DNA of 64,000 bases from Lepidodermella squamata (Eukaryota; Gastrotricha), in the NCBI GenBank assembly GCA_047495785.1, contig JBLDXI010000054.1, positions 620,001 to 684,000 of the forward strand. Direction: 5' to 3'. Shown in pieces: positions 12,818 through 23,277 of the stretch; the first letter of the stretch is position 1, and every line of letters starts with the position of its first letter. The position numbers and the translations under genes are program-made. The notes below the pieces were generated by a model, which was not told where the DNA came from, ran no database searches, and saw only the letters and a program-made list of their open reading frames with translations.

Positions 12818-15337
12818 ATGATGAAAGGATTCGGAACACATCAGGTCGAGATCTTAAGCGATAACCTAGAGATGCGGCAGAATAACGGTCCTCCGACCAA
12901 ATCGATTGCTGAATCAGCAGCTGAAAGAATCGGCGAAACACCATCCCGCGTCCACGCCAGGAATCGAAACCACAAAAACGCTGATGACGAGGAACTAAAA
13001 TTGACGACGCGGAGAAACCTGTCAAAGGCGCAGATTTTTATCTGGAAAATGCCTATCCTACTGCTGGGAATATGGTACGATTATCGCGGGAAATCGGAAT
13101 CCCAGCGATTCGAGTGAAAAACTGGATGTGCCATCGCCGTAAGAAAGACAAATTATCCCCAACACCGAGGCTCAAGTTGTCTGAGGAACATAAAGCGCTT
13201 CTTAATAAGGTATTTATTATTTTACTAGAAATAATTCATATACACCTGTGCTAATTGGTAAAATTGAATCCAAGGAATTCGAGGCGAATATCTCTCCACC
13301 TACTGAAAGGATATCCCAGCTTGCTGATTTGATTGGCTGTCCGAGGTCTTCCATAGCTGCTTGGCTCAAGCGTAAGCGCTTGGCCGAGGGAATCACGCTG
13401 AAACACGCAGCTATCCAGGAAAAGGTACATTTTTGCTCGCTATAAAAACATTGAAACGTCAGTGCTTTATATATTCGCACTTGGATGAGTAGTACGGATT
13501 TTCGTCAATTCGTATTTAGAAAACCATTTTTTAAATAATCCTTCAGTTATCTGACAATAACTAAGCTAAGCTAAGTCTATCTAAGCTAAATTTAGAAAAG
13601 CTTGAGACAACGTCTAAGCGTTATCGTTTAAGATTCGACAGCTGGATGAGCGCGATTCACCCCCTTCGAATAGTTTAATATACTTCGAGGACTGGCAGCT
13701 GGAGATTCTTCGAAAGGAGTTCACGAAGCCCATCCGACTTCAAGCGAAACGAATTTTAGAAATAGCCGAAAGAGTGAAAACTACCCCAAAACGGGTAAGA
13801 AGGTGGTTAAACAATCAACGCTATAAACCTGGGAAGGAGAGAGACATGATCCGGTTATCTGCCACCCAACTTGAAGCATTGAAGACATTCATTCGCTCGT
13901 GAGATGTCACCAAAACTCTCGGAAATAAGGAGACTTGCCGATTTGACTGGTTTACCATGGAAAAAGGTCCGTGCTTGGTTCTACTCACGTCGTGCTAGGA
14001 TCTCTCCCCGGTCCAAGAGGATCAGCCCCATTCAGGTACACCGCGATATCCTGGAGAGGGTGAGCCGTAGTACATTTGATAGATTGAGTCAAATGTGGCC
14101 TTTGCTTTTCAGGAATATTCAGTTACCATATGCCCAAGTAAAGGTCGGAAAGATGAACTGGCTAAGCTGATTGGATGCCCCAGGCAGCCTATAACCGATT
14201 GGTTCCGGCGAAAACGTCAAGCTGCCATCCACACGAGAGACAACGTAGATTCCATGGAGGTTTGTCTGTTTGTTTTGACCGATGTACAGCGTCCATTGAT
14301 GAAAGTAGGGTTTCAGAAGCCAGCTTGCTTTTTGCAAGGGGTTGATTTGTTGTTGATTGCTGACTTTTTCCTTGTCACCTCCCAGACGAAAATCAGTAGA
14401 CCGAGAGCTCAGTAGATCGTACGTTGATCCAAAAGGCAAAATATTGGTCCAAAATTGCTGTTTTTCTGACCTATTGTCCCGCCTCAGCCCCTACTATGTT
14501 ACTTGCAAACGTGAATGAAACGAAGCGATTTTAAGCGCGTTTATAGCAGAATTTTGTTTCGCTTGAAACTCGATAACTATAAAGAATTATAAAATGACCG
14601 GGATACAAAGATTGCTCAGTTTTTCAACCGCTACAAGACAGAAGCGGTACTGTCACGGCCCGTCCAATTCCCCTCGCCGCTCTCGTCACGCGAAAAATGA
14701 CCCCCCCCCCCTCGATTCCGCTACGTGAATGGTCCCTTTTTAAAATCTCGAATTGGAAAATGTTGGTAGCGTATCATGAAAGCTTGCATGAAATAAACTT
14801 TCAGAAGAGTAAAAGTTCCAGGCGTGGTAAACTGAACACACTTATTTAGAAGCGTTCTGTTGCATTCGTTAATCGTAATTCTTCTACCAGATTGAATTTT
14901 CAAGAATCAGTCCTCTCGCTGAGAGCGATAAACGCTCTAGGTTTTGCCCGTGGCAGATTGAGATTTTGCGAAAGGAAGCTATGAAACCCGAACGGCTTAA
15001 TGAAAAACGCTTGCATGCTATTGCCGAGGCATTGAATTCGTCGCCTGCACGAGTCAAACACTGGATCGCTGCGCACCGACCAGCTTCGTTGTCTGGGATC
15101 GCTGAACAGAGAGCGAAACAAGAGAGGATGGGGACCCAGCCGTTAGCTGCATTGAAAGAGGCCTTTAAAGAAAACCCTCGCCCAAGAGCCGCTGAAATTC
15201 AGTACATTGCTCACAAGATGGACCTCGACCCGAGAAGAGTGAGGCGCTGGTTCTCTAGACATCGATTACTGAGAAAAAAATGGCGGATGATAAAGCAATC
15301 GAAAATGCCTATCCCGGCTCAGGATGACACTGAATAA
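12818..15337 (+). pseudogene. H4: poly-homeodomain gene (C3-A4-B3) with two frame breaks
   Basis: Exons by homology are 12818-13209, 13275-13424, 13633-14059, 14113-14259 and 14891-15337. C3 has lost the helix-3 Trp of unit one (ARNRNH instead of AWIRQR) and has a 16-nt deletion near 13031 that shifts frame. A4 exon one is 427 nt against 426 in A2, with an extra base near 13881-13892 that creates a TGA at about 13900. The third C unit (core WLKRKR), the remaining A4 units (WFYSRR, WFRRKR) and B3 (WIAAHR, WFSRHR) are otherwise open. Two independent lesions plus a lost key residue make a true pseudogene more likely than sequencing error. Its end lies 126 bp from the start of H5. Confidence 0.7.
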
Positions 15338-15463
15338 ATCCATCTGTCTATATATCAGTTGGATTCTGCTAGTATTTTCTATCTGTAATAACTTGAACAC
15401 AGGGAAAGATTAAAGCATGTGCATTATTCAAGTTATTATAGATATTACAATCGTAATTTTGTT

Positions 15464-17401
15464 ATGGAAATGGATAGCGAAAACCATGCATCAAAACGTC
15501 GAGGCTTCGAAACTTGGCAACTCAAAGTTATGTGCAAACAACTTGAAGAATGGAAAAGCATCTCAGCTCGCAAAAGCGCACAGCCACGCTGCAGCTTGAA
15601 GAAGCTCAGCGAAATGCTGGCGGCGAAAGTAAGCAGACGGAGGTCACGAGTGTATTACTGGCTCCGTAAAAATGTAGATCATTCTGACGTCCTCTCAAAG
15701 CAAAAAATTCGCTTTTCTAACTGGCGACTGGGAGCATTGAACAGCTCTTTCGAGCGGAATATGCACCCCGATGATGAAGAGGTCGAGCGGCTCTCAGCTT
15801 TGCTTGGCTGGACAGCCAACAGAGTTCGCGCATGGTTCAAAACATTTCGCTGGAAATTGAATCCATCTGAAGCTAGGCAGAAGAGAACGCGATACATTTT
15901 CACCAGCGAGCAATTGGAATGTTTGAAAAAGGTATTCTTGTTCATTAACGCCATAAATTACTGGTACTGACTTTTACATCTCAGGAATTTTCAAAAAATC
16001 CTTTGCCGACTCGTGAGCGGAAACATGAGCTAGCAGAAGAAATCAGCTGCCCCAAGTTACAACTAGAACGTTGGTTTCAAACAATGCGATCAATGATCGC
16101 TTCCAATTTAATCAGAAATAATGCTTTTGTCAAAAAAGTCAGTATCCAAAATCCCAAAACTAGGCCTCATGCTTGAATATATTTTGAAGATCAACGAAAG
16201 GAACATCACTGCGACAAAATCGAGAAAGTTCGAACCTTGGCAAATAGAGATTCTCCGGGAGGAACGAGCGAAGCCTACGAAATTGAATGCCAAGCGCCTT
16301 TCGGAGATGGCTGAGCGTGTTCAGACGACGCCGAAACGAATACGGTATTGGTTCCACAATCATAGAAAACCTGAAGGCTGTGAAAATAATGCAGCGATTC
16401 CTGTCGCAACTGTAAAACATCAAAAGATTCGGGAGCAAAAGGTCGTTGTAACTGATAACAGATTCAAGTGGAAGAGATTTCCTGAATTGACCGAGTCTTT
16501 CAATCGCAACAAACATCCGGGAAAAGATGAAATATTGCGACTCTCATTTTCGCTCGACATTCCGAAGGACAGGGTTTGGTCGTGGTTCAGACGCCGCCGG
16601 AGTTTCAAACCATCGAAAAAAATAGAAAGAAGAAAAACAGCATTCACGGAAGAGAAATTGGCGTTGTTGGAGAAGGTTTTTTTTACAACTGCCGTTTGCT
16701 ATTATTTTTGCTGTTTTTTCCTGCAGGAGTTTTCAGTGAACCCTGTTCCGAATCGCGAAAGAAAAAATCAACTTGCTGCAGATATCGGTTGCAAGCCGAC
16801 TAAAGTCAATGACTGGTTTAAACAAAAGAGATCCACGGATGGTTCTGATTATACGAGAAATCAAATATATCTCAAGAAGGTTTCTTTCATTTTGATGGTG
16901 TAAGAATCTAGGATCTAGGACTTTGAAATTCGAAGTAATTGTTGCTATAGTGATAGGAGTGATAGCTTTTTATTCCGAATTTCGAGACTGAAATTTTTAT
17001 TAATTTTCCAGGTTGAAGAAATGAACAAAAGTGGGAGAAGTGCGATTCAAAAAGGTCGTTCTTTCGTGCCTTGGCAGATCGAAATTTTGAAGGCAGAACG
17101 GGCTAAACCGGGCCGAATGTGCGCGCGACGTTTGTTGGACATCGCTGAGCGCTTGAATTCCTCCCCGCAGCGAGTTCTTTGTTGGTATAGGCACAGAAGC
17201 GTGCGTTCGCCGATTAAACAAGCGTTTCGTTTCACTGATGAACAAAGAAGGGTTCTGAAGGAGGAATTTAGCAAAAAGCAGTATTTCTCCAAGCTGGAAG
17301 TTCAATACATTGCTGGGAAGATTGGCTTCGGTGATTGGAAGATTATTCAGAGATGGTTTAAGGCGTCTCGCTATAGAAAACGTCTCTCGGAGAAAAAATG
17401 A
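15464..17401 (+). CDS. H5: eight-homeodomain-like protein (modules D-F-G)
   Basis: Exons 15464-15931, 15985-16137, 16190-16675, 16727-16879 and 17012-17401 join in phase 0 to give 549 residues. D units have cores WLRKNV, WFKTFR and WFQTMR; F has WFHNHR, WFRRRR and WFKQKR; G has WYRHRS and WFKASR. Only the first F unit keeps Asn51 (WFHNHR). The 51-bp intron at 16676-16726 is in frame and without stops, so retention would insert 17 residues. The donor after exon 2 (GTCAGT) is weak. Start choice is the first ATG in frame (MEMDSEN); an upstream GTG is not used. The gene mirrors H2 in exon number, phases and unit count, which shows that D-F-G is a diverged duplicate of C-A-B. Confidence 0.8.
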
Positions 17402-17453
17402 CTTGAATTCTCTATATTGCCATATTGTTTTTCTTGTTGTGAAATAGCTCTTG

Positions 17454-17459
17454 AATAAA
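17454..17459 (+). terminator. Polyadenylation signal of H5
   Basis: AATAAA lies 52 bp after the H5 stop codon and is the first such signal downstream. Confidence 0.55.
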
Positions 17460-17631
17460 TAAGATTTTCATTTTCTTTCATTTTCCAATACGAGCTCTTC
17501 GTTCCTCGGAAAACGCTCCATCAGGCAAAAAGAGAATGGTAAAGCAGATTCTGAACATATTTGTATAGATAAGGTAGTTACCTCGATAACCGCACGTAAT
17601 CGGACCCGGGAATTATTGATTATTGAGGGAA

Positions 17632-17806
17632 ACCATTGCTCGAAGTACGGAGGGAATCGTACCCCCAGATCTCAAGTTCATGATGGAAATCCAAAAAATA
17701 TCACTGTGGGCCCTTTGATCCTACCAAGGCTTTGCCAATGCGATTACTTTTCGGATCATCAATTTTGGGCCCGAAAATACCTCCTATGGTCCGAGGTTCC
17801 TTCATC
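17632..17806. repeat. Possible diverged copy of the 616-772 MITE family
   Basis: It shares a CGAAGTACGG start, a GGGCCCTTTG block and a CCGAGGTTCC end in the same order as the element at 616-772, but the terminal repeats and target duplication are not convincing. Confidence 0.3.
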
Positions 17807-18043
17807 GGGAAACAGTTAGCGAGGGATTTGCGTTATTTTGTTCGAAAGAGGTGATGCCACACGACCGCGCCAAGCGATTCCAAAAATAGTTATGCCATTA
17901 AAGAGGGTGTGTTGATAGCGGGGGCTCTGTTATCAAGTGAGCACCGTAATACCAGAACTTGAGATAAAGGCCGAATAGAACATTTTGATAAGAATCGTTT
18001 CGCATGAGACCCACGAAATTCAGTGTAGAGCTGTAGTACACCA

Positions 18044-19294
18044 ATGGCTGCAAAAACCCTTGTCCTGTTCTTGAGTTTAATCAGCCCAATATTGGCTTTA
18101 CCTTCGCCTCAGTCAGATGATTGGTTGGCTGTAGGGGCGGACTATCAAAGGTCTGGTTTCAAGGCAAAGACACTTGGAGCTGTTCAGAAACTCAAACTAG
18201 CATGGTCTTACCAACTACCAGCCGACGGCTTTCCAAGCCCGGCAAGCACCTTTGTCTATAAATCATATGTAATCCGCCTGACTCTGGAGGGATTTGTCTA
18301 CAGCTTCAAGCCTAAATCAGGCCAATTGTTGGACAAGCTTGAAATCGACCGAAATCTACGCAATTCGACCCCTGCATTCACCCATTCGATCATTGAGGAT
18401 GCAAGCGGCATTCTCTACACCTCGGAGGACACCACCCAAAGCATCTACGCCATTAAAATTTCAGACGATGGGAAATTATTTGTGCAATGGTCTCAGAAGG
18501 ACTTGATATGCGTCGATGATCTCATGGTTAGTGCTGAAATCGGGAAACTTTTCGCCGCTGACTCGACATGCAGGAGACAGCTAACAGCTTTCAATCTATA
18601 CACAGGAAATCTGGACCCAAATTTCGGATCAAAGAGTCAGGATGCTTACAAGTTGAGTCTAGCCGGGCCTCAACGGCTTATCGGATCGAATAGTGACAAC
18701 CCTATCAGTATTATCGAGTACTCAGGCGAGGAAGATGGGTCGTCAATGTGGCTCTACCCTAATCCTGATAATTATCTCTACGAAAATGGACCTGTTATCG
18801 TGAATGACATGAGCTTCGCTATGAATAAATCGATATTACAAGCTTTCAGTATCAATGACCAAACAACGTTTTGGAAAAATAAGGCAAGTTGCGATTTCCC
18901 AGCTGTTTCTACTGATGGAATCAACGTTTACTGGCTTTGTACCTTGAATATGTATGTTTTCGATTTGAAAAGTGGGCAGCTGGTGAAAAAGCTGAGCAGC
19001 CCAACGTCAGAAGCATTTTTCTTTCGACCTGTTGTCCTCCATGACGTTATCGCATTGACTACGAAAAACATGCTCCTGTTGTACGATAAAGCAGCGTCTG
19101 ATTCGAAACCATTGGCTAGCTATCAGGCGGATGATTCATCCATTCAGTCAAATATTGTGTATTATGACGGTATGTTCTACATTGTGACTGTGAAGAACAG
19201 GTTGCTAGCTCTCCAGGCATCATCTGGGTCTATGGTTGAAAACTCCTTTCTTGTGCTATTTTCACTAGCTATCTTCTCTAACTTAATGAAATAA
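18044..19294 (+). CDS. Secreted PQQ-type beta-propeller protein, possibly GPI-anchored
   Basis: An intronless 416-residue protein. Residues 1-18 form a signal peptide (MAAKTLVLFLSLI then a small-residue cleavage region). The body opens with DDWLAVGADYQRSGF and has repeated blades of the type found in quinoprotein/PQQ-repeat propellers: a hydrophobic strand, then a segment like FSFKPKSGQLLDKLEI or MYVFDLKSGQLVKKL, each ending in x-SG-x-L. No dehydrogenase active-site motif is evident, so an enzyme activity is not claimed. The last about 18 residues (NSFLVLFSLAIFSNL) are hydrophobic after a small-residue stretch, consistent with a GPI-attachment signal. An AATAAA-like signal overlaps the stop region. 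Such propellers are common in bacteria; with no intron, bacterial ancestry is possible but unproven. Confidence 0.65.
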   Translation: MAAKTLVLFLSLISPILALPSPQSDDWLAVGADYQRSGFKAKTLGAVQKLKLAWSYQLPADGFPSPASTFVYKSYVIRLTLEGFVYSFKPKSGQLLDKLEIDRNLRNSTPAFTHSIIEDASGILYTSEDTTQSIYAIKISDDGKLFVQWSQKDLICVDDLMVSAEIGKLFAADSTCRRQLTAFNLYTGNLDPNFGSKSQDAYKLSLAGPQRLIGSNSDNPISIIEYSGEEDGSSMWLYPNPDNYLYENGPVIVNDMSFAMNKSILQAFSINDQTTFWKNKASCDFPAVSTDGINVYWLCTLNMYVFDLKSGQLVKKLSSPTSEAFFFRPVVLHDVIALTTKNMLLLYDKAASDSKPLASYQADDSSIQSNIVYYDGMFYIVTVKNRLLALQASSGSMVENSFLVLFSLAIFSNLMK

Positions 19295-19399
19295 AATGCT
19301 GTGATTCTTGGACCATTCCGTTAAGCATATGTTATACGCCTATAAGGGATTTAAGCCTTTAGGGGATGAGCACTATATTTCACCAAAATAATGACCGAG

Positions 19400-19574
19400 C
19401 CGTGAGGGTCACTATGGATCACCACCATATATCAATCGATTGCTGTAATCAAGGGCTATCGATTTGGCACCAATGACCCTAATGGCCGCGTGGACCTCGA
19501 TCGGACACCAATCGATGGCCCTACATTACATCAATCGATTGATATATGGTGGTGATCCATAGTGACCCTCACGG
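19400..19574. repeat. Foldback repeat (long hairpin)
   Basis: CCGTGAGGGTCACTATGG at the left end returns exactly in reverse complement at the right end. The arms continue for about 43 bp perfectly, then with mismatches to the centre near 19487. No coding content. It could be a small MITE, but I see no clear target duplication. Confidence 0.7.
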
Positions 19575-19958
19575 TTTGGCCGGTACGGCTATTGAAAATA
19601 TCGCTTATCCCGCTAAGCCATATATATTTTCAAGGTGTCCACAGCAGTATCTATCGAATGAGCTATGGCTCGTAGTCAAAGAGCGATGTAGGACAGCCGA
19701 GCTGATTGGAATAAGGAAAATCGACATAAAGGTCTTTGACTGAGTTCACCCGGCGAACCGATTGAACTGGTAGGGACGATCCCCACCATCCCTACCCTGA
19801 GCGACAATTTCAGGCCTTTTAACTCATAAAATCAAAAAAACTAAATATGCAAATTAGCGAGAGTTTGTCTCTGGACAGTATTCTGTTGAAAGTATAGTTT
19901 TTTGCGGAGCTGGGCCAGCGGAACCGCGGTGAGAGTTTCGCTGTGAGAAATGGTTTCT

Positions 19959-21358
19959 CATTATGTTTCCGATTTTCCGGGTCAAAGTCCATTGTCAGCC
20001 ATTGCTGTCATCCATCAGCCACAGTCAGCTCGCGTGTTGTCGTCCAGAGAGCTTGGTGACTTGGTGACTTGGTGACTTGGTCGTGTCATTGTAATTTTCA
20101 ATGCAAATTTCGCATGATTTTTCCAGGTGTTTTATTACACTGCAGCACCTATAACCTTTATTTTGCACCTGTATCATCAATAACCATGACATCATCGATC
20201 AGCTTTTCGTTTTGATAATTTTTCAGGTCAAGGTATCTATGCTTTGATGACTTAAGTACAAACAAATTGTTTTGAGAAATTGAATTTAGGGGAAAGGAAA
20301 ACATAAATATTTGGTTTCACTTTTTACTGACTTTTAGCTTGGGGTAAAACCGAATAAGATGGGAAGCAGAATGCATTTGCAGAAGTAATGAATTTTCAAA
20401 TATTTCTGGAATATCGCGATTGATAAGCAGAAATCCAAAACAATTTTCTGCATAAGCCCTGATCATCGCTTTGAGATCATGGCCTGCTTTGCCTGATTTG
20501 CCTGATTTGCCTGCATTTTTAAAGAAGTCACTGCTTTTAACTTGGTTGCTTTCATGGTGCCAGGACTTAGGCTCCGTTATCCGGATTTTATGATTTTTGA
20601 CGCCGGATAACAACCATATACGGGTGTTATCGGTGGACAGCAATGGATATTCGTCCTTCAGGCCACCATTCCGGCCTTCGGCTGCGCCCCTGGCCCACAT
20701 AGAAAGCCTTCTTGCCTTCAGGCCAATATCCATCGTGCTATCCACCAATGATATCCACCTGGATATTGTATACAACAAGCAAATTTGGCTCTCCTAAAAA
20801 TATTCTGTTTGATAATAAGCATACATCTTGGTGTGATGTCTCCTTTTCACCTAAAAGACGGAAATTAGCTTTGATTTGACTCAAATTAACACATGGTAAC
20901 ATTGAGTTGCGCCCGCTTGGCAAATCTTTAATCTCAGTGTTACTCTTGTCATGATTTTGTAGCACCAAACCTGTAAAATGTTTAATTGCATCATTTTGAT
21001 CCACCAGCGTTGGCCATATTTTTAAACAGTGGTTAAAAGTCCCTAAATTACTTGAAAAACTCATTCCGAACTAAAAGCAAGAGGTTAACATAGACGTAAC
21101 CGCAATTCACCCGTTTCTTGATATCAGGTTGCAAGAGACTTCCCGATCATTTTCTGAACACATTATAGGTGCTGCAGTGTAATAAAACACCTGGAAAAAT
21201 CATGCGAAATTTGCATTGAAAATTGCAATGACACGACCAAGTCACCAAGTCACCAAGTCACCAAGCTCTCTGGACGACAACACGCGAGCTGACTGTGGCT
21301 GATGGATGACAGCAATGGCTGACAATGGACTTTGACCCGGAAAATCGGAAACATAATG
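19959..21358. mobile_element. 1.4-kb element with 196-bp inverted terminal arms
   Basis: The arms 19959-20154 and 21163-21358 are equal in length and differ at only about one position on inspection. Each carries a tandem run of GACTTGGT (four copies). The core holds two overlapping reverse-strand reading frames (21064-20738 and 20778-20317) that could be one product joined by an intron or frameshift. I recognise no transposase motif in them. Left and right flanks show no clear target duplication, so the boundaries may be those of a foldback element rather than a standard cut-and-paste transposon. Confidence 0.65.
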
Positions 21359-23277
21359 CTATATTGCGCAGTCACTTGCTCGTCGCCAATAGAACTTTCA
21401 CTTCGGGCAGTTTTTACTTTTATTACTGAAAAACGTGGCTTGCACTGCTTCAAAAAAGACAGTTTAAAACGGAATCCTTTGATGCCAGTTTCATTTTATT
21501 CATCAAAAATGAATCAATTGCAAAAACGAAAAATTGTCAAGTTAATTGTGGATGCTGTTTCACGAGACGCCATGCTCGAATAGCTGCTTTTACTGCGACC
21601 ACTGCGCCACTGCGACAGGCCCGAAGAAACTATGGAAATAAATAACAATTAATAATTGAAATCAATTAAACACGAAAATACCTTCCTGTCAATTTTTCAT
21701 CGATACCGTTACGAATTGTTGACCGACTGGTTAAGACTGGTTTGGCAGCAGAGTCGATTAGCGGGACAAACCTTCAACAATTGCGGGTAAATTAAAGAAA
21801 ATGGAATTAATTTCAAAATTACCTTGAAAATTCGATAAATATCTGACTTGTCCAAATTGCATGATCGACACACCTGGTAGCAAGGCGGCGGGGATTGATG
21901 AAGCTCAAAATGCGAAATTGAGGCCGGACGAAAAATTCTTACTAAATAGGTCATTGATGTTTTGGAATTAAAAACAAAAATAAGATGATTAGAATGAAGC
22001 AAAAAGCCACATTTTTGAAGCATGGCGTGATTACGCAACACCCTGAGGCTTGTGTGCACAACAATCGAGCGCCATAATAACAATGATTTTGCCCTATTTC
22101 AGCTTTTATTTAGAACGACAATTTTCAGTCATTACAAATTTGGCTTTTACGAAATATCTAAATTATCGAATTTTGCTGGCATTCTTATATTCTCGATAGT
22201 TCAGGCTGAAAACGATAAAAATTCGGTTATTTTCAGGATCCAGGTAAATAATTAGGAAAAATTAGGAAAAATCGGGAAAAATCGAGAAATTTTATGATAA
22301 ATAAAAACACTTTGATCCGGAAAGGTAGAAGGCAGTTTTTCGAGCCAGGGAATTTTCCGCGAAACAACTAGAGGTCGAGGCATCGAATTTCGTTCACTTT
22401 CGTTCACTACTTCTCACTTCGCAGTGAAAATAACGGAAAATCGTAAGTTTTTTCAACGGCGACGAAGAAATATGTTCACCTGGCAGTTAACTTCAGGTCT
22501 CGGGTGGCAAAACGCCGAATTTCCCAAGTTTCAGGAAAAAACTGTGCCAATTTCGCGAAGTGACTGGTTTCCAGGTTTAACTTCAAGTTTTTTCCAAAAA
22601 CTTCAGTAAGTTTCGAAAAAAGATGAAAAATGACAGTAAACGGCGTTTTCTGGCAGTTTCCTGCAATTCCCACTGGAACTTCGCAGTATTTCGCAAAAAA
22701 CGTGCACTTGCTGCTCAGGGTAGCAGTACTTCGCACTCTCGAATTCAGGTCTGGTCGACTTACAGGGGTTTCGTATGAGCACAGCATTAACTTATTTTTT
22801 TATTCCTAGCATCAGTGAGCAGCCCGGCCTACTACCACCCGAAATTCTGAAATTCGAAATTCAATTTTGTAAAACCTTCATTTTCTCAGTTTTTTTGAAT
22901 AGGATATTTAAGAGCGCTAGTGCAATTAATAAATAAAATAAAATCACATCAAAAGCTCTGCTATCAAAGGAACACAAGGGCTGATCTCAATTACGATAAG
23001 AAATTTTACCACCTGGTAATAATATATACTGCATAGTATGTTGACACAGACGCACACCTCCATGTTAGAAAAAACGTGATAATATTCATAGTATTCACAA
23101 GTGTGCTCATGTAAATCTCCTGCACGCGTTTGTTATGCCAGATCCTATGTGGCATGAATACACACAGCCCAGTGGAAAGAGCTATATGCTTTATGCTAAA
23201 CTGCTTGCGATATCATGAGTAATACGCCGGTTCTGGACCGTTGAAATTGCATTCACAACTTCCCATCCTGAGTGATT
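21359..23277. other. Gene-poor interval
   Basis: I see no supportable gene. The short open frames here have no start context, family resemblance or splice partners. The stretch 22420-22760 is rich in TTCAGG and TTTTTCC words but has no clear repeat unit. Confidence 0.5.

Noticed and set aside
13881-13902. A short intron hiding the A4 frameshift
   Set aside because: No GT-AG pair spans it, and the exon is exactly one base longer than its paralogue, so an indel is simpler.
20317-21064. Reverse-strand frames inside the 196-bp-arm element as a known transposase
   Set aside because: No catalytic DDE/D or zinc-finger pattern is recognisable; described only as unidentified frames.
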